A program made the position numbers and the translations under genes. Below, piece after piece: positions 42,291 through 49,880 of a stretch of 64,000 bases of DNA. The notes beneath the pieces are model-generated. The model was not told where the DNA came from, did not search any database, and worked only from the letters and a program-made list of their open reading frames with translations. The number at the start of each line of letters is the position of its first letter. The stretch's first letter is position 1. The DNA is taken from NCBI GenBank assembly GCA_965215345.1, contig CBDCDL010000002.1, forward strand, positions 124,001 to 188,000. Reading direction: 5' to 3'. The DNA comes from CATQHW01 sp965215345. GTDB taxonomy: Bacteria > Spirochaetota > Spirochaetia > SZUA-6 > Bin103.

Positions 42291-42296
42291 GCCGGC

Positions 42297-43577
42297 ATGG
42301 CTCATGACGACGGCGGCACCGACACGGCGGTCACGCTCGGACTTGATCCCAGCTTCGGCTTCGGCGACCGGATCGGCCTGGCGACGCCCGGCCACGTGCA
42401 GGCCCTGCGCGCCGCGGGGGTGCCGATCCAGCCGATCTTCCCGCAGCAGTCGATCCGGGAGATGCATCGTACCGGGCGGACGCCCGTGGACGTGATGACC
42501 GACGCGCTGAGCGGCATGGCGCAGGCCGGCTGGGACGGTCCGACCGGGGCGGACGCCGATCACCTGAAGACCCCGGAGGACGTGGCGGTGACCGCCGAGG
42601 CGGGATTCCGCTTCTTCACGATCGACCCCTCCGACGTGGTGGACGAGCACGCGGACCGCTACGACGAGGCGACCCTGCGCGAGCGTTACGCGGCGGTGCG
42701 CGCACAGGTCGACTGGGTTGCGGACTACCGCGGGCGCACGGTGACGCTGCCGGGAGACCTGACGCTGGAGTTCACGGAGGAGGCGTGCCTGCGCTGTGCG
42801 GTCAAGTACGGGCCTGCCCTGAATCTGGCGGCCGACCTTGCCGGGGTGATCCGTTCCCGCAACGCCGGCCGCGACTACGAGATCGAACTCTCCGTTGACG
42901 AGACCGAGCAGCCCACCACCCTGGCCGAGCACTACATCATCGCCGACCAGTGCCGGCGGCGCGGAGTCCCGCTGGTGGCTCTGGCGCCACGCTACATCGG
43001 CGACTTCGAGAAGGGCGTCGACTACAAGGGCGACGTGCAGGCCCTGGAGCGATCGTTGCGGGAGCACTTCGCCATCGCCCGCCACTTCGGCCCGTACAAG
43101 CTGTCCCTGCATTCGGGATCGGACAAGCTGTCGATGTACCCGGCGCTGTCACGCGCCACCGAGGGATGCTTCCACGTGAAGACCGCCGGCACCTCCTACC
43201 TGGAAGCCCTGCGCGTGGTCGCCCGGCATGACGAGGCGCTGTTCCGGCGGATCATCACCTTCGCCCGCTCCCGCTACGACACCGACAAGGCCACCTACCA
43301 CATATCGGCCTCGGTGGAGCGGGTGCCGCCGCCGGAGGACCTGCTCGCGCCGGAGCTTGAGACCGTCTACCTGGAGCGCTGGCAGGACGTGAGCGCCGGC
43401 ACGGGATTCAGCGAGCCGGGACGCCAGATCCTGCACTGCACCTTCGGCTCCACCCTGACCCATCCCGATCTCGGGCAGGCCGTGCGATCGGTGCTGGAGG
43501 CGCACCCCGACACCTATACCGAGGTGCTGGCCGAGCACTTCGCCCACCACCTGCGCAGCCTTGCGGCCGGTCTGTAG
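42297..43577 (+). CDS. Tagaturonate epimerase (UxaE) family protein
   Basis: A 426-residue TIM-barrel protein of the UxaE family, which interconverts D-tagaturonate and D-fructuronate in galacturonate breakdown. Supporting stretches are GLDPSFGFGDRIGLATPGH at the N-terminus, GADADHLKTPEDVA, ELSVDETEQPTTLAEHYIIA, VALAPRYIGDFEKGVDYKGD, YKLSLHSGSDKLSMYP and FHVKTAGTSYLEALRV. Conserved Asp, Glu and His in these blocks probably bind a divalent metal. A role in uronic acid use fits the GH88-like gene at the left end and the enolase-superfamily dehydratases. Related family names (D-tagatose-bisphosphate aldolase class II non-catalytic subunit-like) are possible but less likely. Confidence 0.8.
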   Translation: MAHDDGGTDTAVTLGLDPSFGFGDRIGLATPGHVQALRAAGVPIQPIFPQQSIREMHRTGRTPVDVMTDALSGMAQAGWDGPTGADADHLKTPEDVAVTAEAGFRFFTIDPSDVVDEHADRYDEATLRERYAAVRAQVDWVADYRGRTVTLPGDLTLEFTEEACLRCAVKYGPALNLAADLAGVIRSRNAGRDYEIELSVDETEQPTTLAEHYIIADQCRRRGVPLVALAPRYIGDFEKGVDYKGDVQALERSLREHFAIARHFGPYKLSLHSGSDKLSMYPALSRATEGCFHVKTAGTSYLEALRVVARHDEALFRRIITFARSRYDTDKATYHISASVERVPPPEDLLAPELETVYLERWQDVSAGTGFSEPGRQILHCTFGSTLTHPDLGQAVRSVLEAHPDTYTEVLAEHFAHHLRSLAAGL

Positions 43578-43582
43578 CGCTT

Positions 43583-44374
43583 TCAGCCCATCGCCATCAG
43601 CGCGCGAACCGCCAGGTTGCCCGCCGCCAGCATGGCCAGCCCCATGGCGGCGGCGCGGAAGGCGCGCTCGGGCAGGCGGCGGACGATCAGGACGCCGAGC
43701 GCCGCGCCGGCAAGCACCACCGGCGCCGCCGCCGCGTTCAGCGCCAGCGTGGCGCCGGTCATGGTCCCGATCGCCAGGTGAAACGGCACCTTCAACAGGT
43801 TGAGGATGAAGTAGTACCAGGCCCCGGTGCCCATGAACTCGTGCTTGGGCAACCGCATCGCCAGCAGGTAGGCGGTGAGGATCGAGCCGGAGGCGTTGCT
43901 GATCATCGAGGTGGCGCCCGCCAGGATGCCGAGCGCGATGGCGACCGCGGCCGGGCTGCCGGCAGCCTCCCCCTGCTGCGCGGGCGGACGCTCCGCGGCC
44001 CCGCGCAACCTGCGCAGCGGCCGCCACGTCGCCACGGCTCCCGCTGCGACAGTCGTCACGACGATCAGCGCGATCAGCAGGCGGAGCTGCGTGTCGTCGA
44101 TCACGCGCAGCAGCACCGTCCCGGCGACGATGCCGCCGAACGCGGCCGGCACCAGCTTCACCAGGTACGATCGGACCACGTGGCGGCGGAAGTACACGAT
44201 CGCGACCACGTCCGCGACGATCAGCAGCGGCAACACGATCGCCACCGACGCACGGACCGGGAACGCCGTCGCCATGATGGGCGCAACGACCGTTCCCAAC
44301 CCCGGCAGACCGGTCTTGGTGATCCCGACCAGCAGGGATCCGCCCAGCAGCGACCCCCACTGCAGCACCGTCAA
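43583..44374 (-). CDS. TauE/SafE family sulfite/anion exporter
   Basis: A 263-residue membrane protein with seven or eight hydrophobic segments in two similar halves: GSLLVGITKTGLPGLGTVVAPIM at the N-terminus and ALGILAGATSMISNASGSILTAYLL in the second half carry the family's Gly/Pro-rich repeats. A cytoplasmic loop with Arg/Pro/Gln (RLRGAAERPPAQQGEAAG) separates the halves. Known members export sulfite, sulfoacetate or related organosulfonates. Start TTG 44374 (a GTG lies 6 nt downstream). Its 3' end is 6 bp from the end of the convergent epimerase-like gene. Confidence 0.88.
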   Translation of the reverse strand: MTVLQWGSLLGGSLLVGITKTGLPGLGTVVAPIMATAFPVRASVAIVLPLLIVADVVAIVYFRRHVVRSYLVKLVPAAFGGIVAGTVLLRVIDDTQLRLLIALIVVTTVAAGAVATWRPLRRLRGAAERPPAQQGEAAGSPAAVAIALGILAGATSMISNASGSILTAYLLAMRLPKHEFMGTGAWYYFILNLLKVPFHLAIGTMTGATLALNAAAAPVVLAGAALGVLIVRRLPERAFRAAAMGLAMLAAGNLAVRALMAMG

Positions 44375-44455
44375 CGAAACCAGGACTTGGTCCTCTCAAC
44401 GCAGACGCGCAGCCTGCGTGGCCGGGGAAAACCGGGGTAGGATCGGCCCACCGCA

Positions 44456-45505
44456 ATGTTGTTTCTGCTCGGAGAGGCGCTGCAGAACGTCTACGGTCCG
44501 TTTCGCCTGCTGAGCTCGCACTTCGTCGTGGCCGGCGCCGCGCTGGTCATCTCGTCGCTGGCCACGTGGCTGCTGCTGCCCCGGATCAGCGCGATCCTGC
44601 CCCGCGATCGCGGACGCGAATTCTCGGTGGACAGGGAGGCGGCGCTCGGCAAGCCGACGAGTGCGGGACTGGTATTCGTCATCGTGTTCGCTATCGTCGG
44701 CGTACTCACCGCGCCGCTCGAGCTCGCCTACCTCGGCGTGCTGGCCTGCGTGACGCTGGCCATGGTCGCCGGCTATCTGGACGACCGCAGCGCGGGCGGC
44801 TGGCACGAGTACCGTACCGGCCTCATCGACCTGGCGACTTCGCTGGTAGCCGCCGTGCTGCTGTGCAATACCGATCCGGCGCAGATCTGGCTTCCGTTCA
44901 CCACGACGGTCGTGACCGTTCCGGCCTGGCTCTGCATCGCCGGCGGCACCGTCCTGATATGGGCCGCCATCAACGCCACCAATTGTACGGACGGCGTCGA
45001 CGGCCTCTCCGGAACGCTGGCGATCCAGGCGCTGCTGAGCCTTGGCGGACTGCTCTACTTCGTGCTCGGCAATGTCGACATCTCCGCGTACCTGCTGCTG
45101 CCGCATTACGCCGACGGCGCCAAGTGGGCCATCCTGTCGTTCGCGATGGTAGGCTGCCTGACCGGCTACCTGTGGTACAACGCCCACCCCAGCCAGCTCC
45201 TCATGGGCGATGCCGGATCGCGGGCGGTCGGGTTGCTGATCGGCGTCCTGGTCATCAAGTCGGGCAATCCGTTTCTGATCTTCATCGTCTCCGGCGTGCT
45301 GCTGGTCAACGGCGGCACCGGGTTGATCAAGGTCGCGTTGCTGCGCTTCCTGCGCATCTCCATCTTCTCCAAGCTGCGCTTTCCGCTGCATGACCACATG
45401 CGCAACAACCTGGGCTGGTCCAGCCCCCAGGTCATGGTTCGTTTCACGCTCGTGCAGATCATGTTCACGCTCGTCTCGCTGGTGGTCCTGATCAAGGTGC
45501 GCTAA
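44456..45505 (+). CDS. mraY: Phospho-N-acetylmuramoyl-pentapeptide-transferase
   Basis: A 349-residue polytopic membrane enzyme (about ten transmembrane segments) that makes lipid I for peptidoglycan. Conserved sites: GKPTSAGLVFVI, the GYLDDRS aspartates, the catalytic region NATNCTDGVDGLSGTLA, MGDAGSRAVGLLIG and the FPLHDHMRNNLGWSSPQVMVRF loop, corresponding to the HHH motif of MraY (here HDH). The gene stands outside a division/cell-wall cluster. TAGGAT at 44438-44443 may be the -10, 12 nt before the ATG. Its stop overlaps the stop of the convergent channel gene by 2-3 bases. Confidence 0.92.
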   Translation: MLFLLGEALQNVYGPFRLLSSHFVVAGAALVISSLATWLLLPRISAILPRDRGREFSVDREAALGKPTSAGLVFVIVFAIVGVLTAPLELAYLGVLACVTLAMVAGYLDDRSAGGWHEYRTGLIDLATSLVAAVLLCNTDPAQIWLPFTTTVVTVPAWLCIAGGTVLIWAAINATNCTDGVDGLSGTLAIQALLSLGGLLYFVLGNVDISAYLLLPHYADGAKWAILSFAMVGCLTGYLWYNAHPSQLLMGDAGSRAVGLLIGVLVIKSGNPFLIFIVSGVLLVNGGTGLIKVALLRFLRISIFSKLRFPLHDHMRNNLGWSSPQVMVRFTLVQIMFTLVSLVVLIKVR

Positions 45506-46377
45506 CGGCCTTCTGTCCGGTGCTCCGCGGACCCGGAGGCTCCGTCGTGGCTCTCCATGGGCGCACCGCAGTGAGGGCAGAAGCCGCCCCCGGACTCGGC
45601 CTCCCCGTCCCCGCCGTCCTTGCGGCGCTTGGCAAGCTCCTCGATGAAGCCGGAACTGACGATCCCGGTCGGCACCGCCACCAGACCGATGCCCATCACC
45701 GCAACCAGTCCGCTCAGCAGCCGGCCCCAGCCGGTGACCGGAACCACGTCGCCGTAACCGATGGTGGTCAGGGTGACGACCGCCCACCACAGCGACGACA
45801 GGATGTTCGGGAACTTGTCCGACTGCGCCTCGCCCTCGATGTAGTACATGAGGATGGAAGCCATCAGCAGGACCAGGGCGGTCATCATGACCGTGATCAG
45901 CAACTCGTCGCGGCGCTCGCGCACCACCTTGCCGAACAGCGACACGGACCGCAGATAGCGGCCGAGCTTCAGCAGCCGCAGAAACCGGGCGATGCGCAGC
46001 ACGCGCACGAAACGCAGGTCGACCGCGATCAGGAACGGCAGGTAGAACGGGACGATCGCCAGCAGGTCGATCAGCCCGGCCGGCGAGACCGCGAAGCGCA
46101 GCGCGCCGGCCAGCCCTCCCTGCCCCGGACGCCGGTAGCGGGCGGTCCACAGACGCAGGAGGTACTCGACCGTGAACAGGACCACCGAGACCGCCTCCAG
46201 CACGTACAGCACGCGCTTCAGCCCCGGAGTCACCCACGGCAGCGTCTCGATGACGATGGCCAGCACGTTGACGCCGATCACGCTGATGATGGCGATGTCC
46301 ACGACGGCGCTCACCCGATCGTCGTCGCGCGCGCGCTCCAGCACCTCGTACAGGCGCCGACGTACCGGCACTGCCAT
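45502..46377 (-). CDS. Voltage-gated potassium channel-like ion transporter
   Basis: A 291-residue six-transmembrane channel. S1-S3 cover about residues 25-130, and the S4 voltage sensor has regularly spaced arginines (RFVRVLRIARFLRLLKLGRYLRS). The selectivity filter TLTTIGYGDVVPVT follows the pore helix SSLWWAVVTL, and S6 ends in a cytoplasmic tail. The tail carries a small zinc-ribbon-like CPHCGAP motif with only one CxxC pair. The ATG at 46377 was chosen over a longer upstream frame. It is divergent from the DUF350 operon and shares overlapping promoters with it; K+ channels of this type are known neighbours of DUF350 genes. Confidence 0.9.
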   Translation of the reverse strand: MAVPVRRRLYEVLERARDDDRVSAVVDIAIISVIGVNVLAIVIETLPWVTPGLKRVLYVLEAVSVVLFTVEYLLRLWTARYRRPGQGGLAGALRFAVSPAGLIDLLAIVPFYLPFLIAVDLRFVRVLRIARFLRLLKLGRYLRSVSLFGKVVRERRDELLITVMMTALVLLMASILMYYIEGEAQSDKFPNILSSLWWAVVTLTTIGYGDVVPVTGWGRLLSGLVAVMGIGLVAVPTGIVSSGFIEELAKRRKDGGDGEAESGGGFCPHCGAPMESHDGASGSAEHRTEGR

Positions 46378-46384
46378 CGTCCGG

Positions 46385-46416
46385 TTGACTGTAAGCCCTG
46401 GCGTGTTTAGCGTAAA
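46385..46416. promoter_or_regulatory. Overlapping divergent promoters, channel / DUF350
   Basis: Plus strand: TTGACT (46385-46390), 17 bp, TAGCGT (46408-46413), ATG at 46426. Minus strand: TTTACG (46416-46411), 17 bp, TACAGT (46393-46388), ATG at 46377. Each -10 overlaps the -35 of the other promoter. An inverted repeat GTTTA-GCG-TAAAC spans 46405-46417 and could be an operator. Confidence 0.6.
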
Positions 46417-46425
46417 CGCATCGCT

Positions 46426-47340
46426 ATGCAGACGATCCTGGCTACGCTCACGCTGGTCGTCGAGAAGGTTCCCCACTTCGCGGTCGGCATGCTGCTGGTG
46501 TTCGTGGGCAAGCTCTTCTACAACCTGACGACCCGCTACCACATCGACCACGAGATTGCGGACAACGGCAACGACGCCATCGGCCTCAGCTTCGGCGGCT
46601 ACCTGCTGGGACTGGGGTTCGTGATCGCGGCCGCCGCCCGCGGGTCCGGGGGAGAGATGCTCACCGACCTGGTCAACCTGGTGGTCGTGGGCGTCATCGC
46701 CATCCTCCTGCTGCGCCTGAGCGGCATCATCAACGACCGGCTGGTGCTGCACGCGTTCTCGACCGAGCACGAGATGGTGCAGGAGCGCAGCGCCGGTACC
46801 GGCGTCGTGGTCGGCGGCATGACCGTGGCCACCGGCCTGATGATTTCCGGCGTGATGGAGGGGCAGAGCGCCAACTACCTGGCACTGCTGCGCGACATCG
46901 CCGTCTACTGGCTCGTCGGCCAGGCGTTGCTGGTGCTGGACGGCCTGGTGTTCCAGGCGATCACCAGCTACGACGTGCACGGCGTGATCGAGGACGACAA
47001 GAACGTTGCGGCCGGCGTGAGCTTCGCCGGGTTCCTGGTCGCGCAGGGCGTCATCGTGCGCACGGCGGTCGCCGGCGCCGGCAGCGATCTGGGCACCGAG
47101 GTGCTGATCACGGTGGTGATCGCCATCTGCGGCCTGATCCTGCTGGTGATCGGCCGGGTGATCGCCGACCGGGTGTTTCTGCCGCGCGCCGCCCTGTCCG
47201 ACGAGGTGCGGGCCAAGCGCAACACGGCCGCCGCGGCGATCGCCGCTGCCAGCTTCATCGTCGTGGCGCTGACGTACTCCGGAGCCGCCGACCCGAACGT
47301 GGCGCTGGCACCGCTCGCGGAGGGCGCCGCCACACCGTGA
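46426..47340 (+). CDS. DUF350 (YjfL-like) membrane protein, duplicated domain
   Basis: A 304-residue integral membrane protein with about eight hydrophobic segments arranged as two DUF350 units: roughly residues 15-135 (FYNLTTRYHIDHEIADNGND followed by AIGLSFGGYLLGLGFVIA) and 150-270 (YDVHGVIEDDKNVAAGVSFAGFLVAQGVIV). The repeated phrase of charged residues followed by A-G-SF-G is characteristic. DUF350 proteins (YjfL in E. coli) are of unknown function and are often encoded with a potassium channel and polyamine-type genes. The stop overlaps the next GTG start (GTGA). Confidence 0.85.
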   Translation: MQTILATLTLVVEKVPHFAVGMLLVFVGKLFYNLTTRYHIDHEIADNGNDAIGLSFGGYLLGLGFVIAAAARGSGGEMLTDLVNLVVVGVIAILLLRLSGIINDRLVLHAFSTEHEMVQERSAGTGVVVGGMTVATGLMISGVMEGQSANYLALLRDIAVYWLVGQALLVLDGLVFQAITSYDVHGVIEDDKNVAAGVSFAGFLVAQGVIVRTAVAGAGSDLGTEVLITVVIAICGLILLVIGRVIADRVFLPRAALSDEVRAKRNTAAAAIAAASFIVVALTYSGAADPNVALAPLAEGAATP

Positions 47341-48029
47341 TCCGCCCTCGCCCGGCCGCCGGCAAGGTGGCCTGCGCCATAGCGATCGCGAGCATCCTGC
47401 TGCTGGTGGCCGACGACGCCTTCGCCCGGCGCGCGGGCGGCTTCTCCGGTGGGCGCTCGTTTTCCAGCTCCGGCTCCTCTCGCTCCTTCTCTTCACGCTC
47501 CACCCGCTCCGCATTCGGCTCCGGCAGCCGCACGGCCACGACCCGCAGCACGCTGTCCGGCACGCGCGGCGCGTCGTCGCGTTCCAACACCAGCGGCGTC
47601 AGTCGCTCCCAGTACGAGCGCTCCCGCGCCGCCGGCACCACATTCCAGAATCGCTCGCAGGCCGAGTCCGCCTTCCGGCAGCGCAACGCCGGCCAGTTCC
47701 CGTCCCGTTACTCCAGCCAGCCGTCCACCCGGCCGAGTCACATCCCGCAGAGCACGCGGGTGGACGGGCGCAACGTCAACGTCACCTACAACGCCGGCCT
47801 CGGCGGCTACGGCTACCTGCACCCGACCCTGGGCACCTGGATCCTGTACGACGCGATGACCGACGCGGCCATGATGAGCATCCTCATGAGCCGCGGCGGC
47901 TACTACTACGGCGGCGCCCCCGGCACCTACTACGGAGGGGGTGGTGGGTTCTTCACCGGGCTGATCCTGATCCTGCTGATCGCCGGGGTCATGTGGGTGC
48001 TGCTGCGCTCGGCCAGTCGCCGCCACTGA
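47337..48029 (+). CDS. Exported Ser/Gly-rich membrane-anchored protein
   Basis: A 230-residue protein: signal peptide at residues 9-31 (ACAIAIASILLLVADDAFA), then a Ser/Arg/Gly-rich low-complexity stretch beginning RRAGGFSGGRSFSSS, then GYGYLHPTLGTWILYDAMTD, Tyr/Gly-rich YYYGGAPGTYYGGG and a final transmembrane helix FFTGLILILLIAGVMWVLLR with a basic tail. It has no recognised domain. The GTG start overlaps the DUF350 stop. In DUF350 loci of other bacteria a small exported protein is common (for example DUF4247 in Bacillus), so this may be an equivalent, by position only. Confidence 0.6.
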   Translation: MIRPRPAAGKVACAIAIASILLLVADDAFARRAGGFSGGRSFSSSGSSRSFSSRSTRSAFGSGSRTATTRSTLSGTRGASSRSNTSGVSRSQYERSRAAGTTFQNRSQAESAFRQRNAGQFPSRYSSQPSTRPSHIPQSTRVDGRNVNVTYNAGLGGYGYLHPTLGTWILYDAMTDAAMMSILMSRGGYYYGGAPGTYYGGGGGFFTGLILILLIAGVMWVLLRSASRRH

Positions 48030-48057
48030 TCGCGCGCCGCGTGCGGAGAGTCTGAGC

Positions 48058-48834
48058 ATGAGCGGGCGCACCCCGCCCGAAGCCGGCAACCGGGGCCGCC
48101 GGCTGTTGGGGGGGCTGTTCGGACGCAGATCCCGGCACGAGCCGAAAGGAAAGGCGACCTCCACCGCCGATCCGCGCTTCTGGCGGCAATTGCGCGGCGG
48201 CGCGGTGACGCTGCGCGATTTTCAGGCGATGACGGACGCGGCCGAGCGTGGCCTGGCCACCGACGGGCTCGACTTCCAGATCGCTGACAAGCGCGCCATT
48301 GAGGTGCGTTCCACGGCCGGCACCGTCATCGCCGAGTACCTGCTGTTCGATCTCACCAGCGCCGATACCATCGAGTTCCTGCTGGCGGTCATCCACGGCG
48401 ACGCGCTGGAGTTGCGCGCCTACGTCATCGCCACGGGGCTGGCGCCGAGCTCGCGGGCGGCGGTGATCGACTCCGGAGGCGCCTGGCTCTTCGCCGAGCC
48501 CGCCGACCCGAACCGGTTCGTCCCGGCCGAGCTCGAGTTCGCGCGCCATCCGGCCGCCCCGCCTCTCGTGGACGCCGACGGCAATGAGGTCGAGGTGGAC
48601 TTCGTCTCCCATGGCAGTGCCCTGTACGGCGACTACGCCGACCGCGACGGCAAGCGCGTCCCCGTGATCCTGGTCGAGTACGAGACCCGGGCCGACATCC
48701 CGAACCCGTTGCTGCTGATCGTCGAAGAGGGAGGCCTGGACGCCAACAGCGACTCGATCCCGGAAGGCGGTTTCGTGACGGTGCTCATGGGCAGCAAGAT
48801 CGACCGCAGCGAGGTGGAGGTGTTCCCGGAGTGA
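48058..48834 (+). CDS. Hypothetical cytoplasmic protein of the DUF350 locus
   Basis: A 258-residue soluble protein, basic at the N-terminus (RRLLGGLFGRRSRHEPKG) and otherwise of mixed alpha/beta character: DPRFWRQLRGGAVTLRDF, IAEYLLFDLTSADTIEFLLA, PLVDADGNEVEVDFVSHGSA and LIVEEGGLDANSDSIPEGGF. I do not recognise a family with certainty. By position and general style it could correspond to the DUF2491 (YjfK) or DUF4178 proteins that accompany DUF350 elsewhere. It follows the exported protein by 28 bp and overlaps the aldolase start by 4 nt (GTGA), so it is part of the same operon. Confidence 0.55.
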   Translation: MSGRTPPEAGNRGRRLLGGLFGRRSRHEPKGKATSTADPRFWRQLRGGAVTLRDFQAMTDAAERGLATDGLDFQIADKRAIEVRSTAGTVIAEYLLFDLTSADTIEFLLAVIHGDALELRAYVIATGLAPSSRAAVIDSGGAWLFAEPADPNRFVPAELEFARHPAAPPLVDADGNEVEVDFVSHGSALYGDYADRDGKRVPVILVEYETRADIPNPLLLIVEEGGLDANSDSIPEGGFVTVLMGSKIDRSEVEVFPE

Positions 48835-49853
48835 GCGGCTCTCTTTCCTTCTACAGCGACAACAGCTCCGGAGCCCATCCGGAGGTGCTTCAGGCGATCG
48901 AAGCCGCCAACCGCGGGCACGCCCCGGGCTATGGCGAAGACGAGCACACGCGCCGTGCCGAAGCCGCGTTCGCCCGGCACTTCGGCGACGACGCGCAGGT
49001 GCTGTCGGTCGTCAACGGCAGCGCCGCCAACGTGGTGGCGGTCGCCGGCTGCTGCCAGCCGTACGAGGCCGTGATCGCCACCACGGCCGCGCATCTGGCG
49101 TGGGCGGAGTGCGGTGCCATCGAGCGCCTGGTCGGCTGCAAGGTGCTGGAGGTCCCGCACCGGCACGGCAAGATCGACCTGGACGCGGTGCGGCGCCTGG
49201 TGAGCGCCGAGCCCGACGTGCATGCCAGCCGGCCACGCCTGCTTTCCATCACGCAGGCGACCGAGGTGGTCACGGTGTACACGCCGGCGGAGATCGAGGA
49301 GATCGCCGAGCTGGCCCACGCGCACGGCCTGCTGCTGCACGTGGACGGCGCCCGCATCGCCAACGCCGCCGCCAGCCTGGGCATGGGGCTGCGCCAGTGC
49401 ACCCGCGACCTGGGCGTCGACCTGCTGTCTTTCGGCGGCACCAAGAACGGGCTGCTGATGGGCGAGGCGGTGGTCGCCTTCACGCCGCTGGCCCACCTGG
49501 ACTACGTGCGCAAGCAGGGCCTGCAGCTCCTGTCCAAGATGCGCTTCGTGTCCGCGCAGTTCAGCGCGTTGCTCGAAGGCGATCTCTGGCGCCGCAACGC
49601 CGCACACGCCAACGCCATGGCCGCCCATCTGGCCGCGCGCCTGCGCGCGGAGACCGACGTGGAGATCCTGCACCCGGTCGAAGCCAACGGGGTCTTCGTG
49701 CGGCTGCGGCCGGCGGTGATCGAAGCGACCATTGGCCGCTTCCCCTACTACGTGTTCGACAAGGAGCAGGGCGTCGCGCGCCTGATGACCACGTGGGACA
49801 CGACCAGGGAGTTCATCGACGGCTTCGTCGACGCCGTCCGGGCCGTGCCGTAA
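48831..49853 (+). CDS. Low-specificity L-threonine aldolase (second copy)
   Basis: A 340-residue PLP-dependent aldolase. Key blocks are FYSDNSSGAHPEVLQAIE, GYGEDEHTRRAEAAFARHFG, VVNGSAANVVAVAGCC, ITQATEVVTVYTPAEIEEIA, LLLHVDGARIANAAASLG (Asp for the cofactor nitrogen) and the Schiff-base Lys in DLLSFGGTKNGLLMG. It belongs to a different subgroup from the enzyme at 12.4 kb (SFGGTKNG rather than CVSKG). The GTG start overlaps the previous stop. It splits threonine or allo-threonine to glycine and acetaldehyde. Confidence 0.92.
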   Translation: MSGSLSFYSDNSSGAHPEVLQAIEAANRGHAPGYGEDEHTRRAEAAFARHFGDDAQVLSVVNGSAANVVAVAGCCQPYEAVIATTAAHLAWAECGAIERLVGCKVLEVPHRHGKIDLDAVRRLVSAEPDVHASRPRLLSITQATEVVTVYTPAEIEEIAELAHAHGLLLHVDGARIANAAASLGMGLRQCTRDLGVDLLSFGGTKNGLLMGEAVVAFTPLAHLDYVRKQGLQLLSKMRFVSAQFSALLEGDLWRRNAAHANAMAAHLAARLRAETDVEILHPVEANGVFVRLRPAVIEATIGRFPYYVFDKEQGVARLMTTWDTTREFIDGFVDAVRAVP

Positions 49854-49880
49854 CCGTCGTATGATGGGGGTTTGCGCCCC

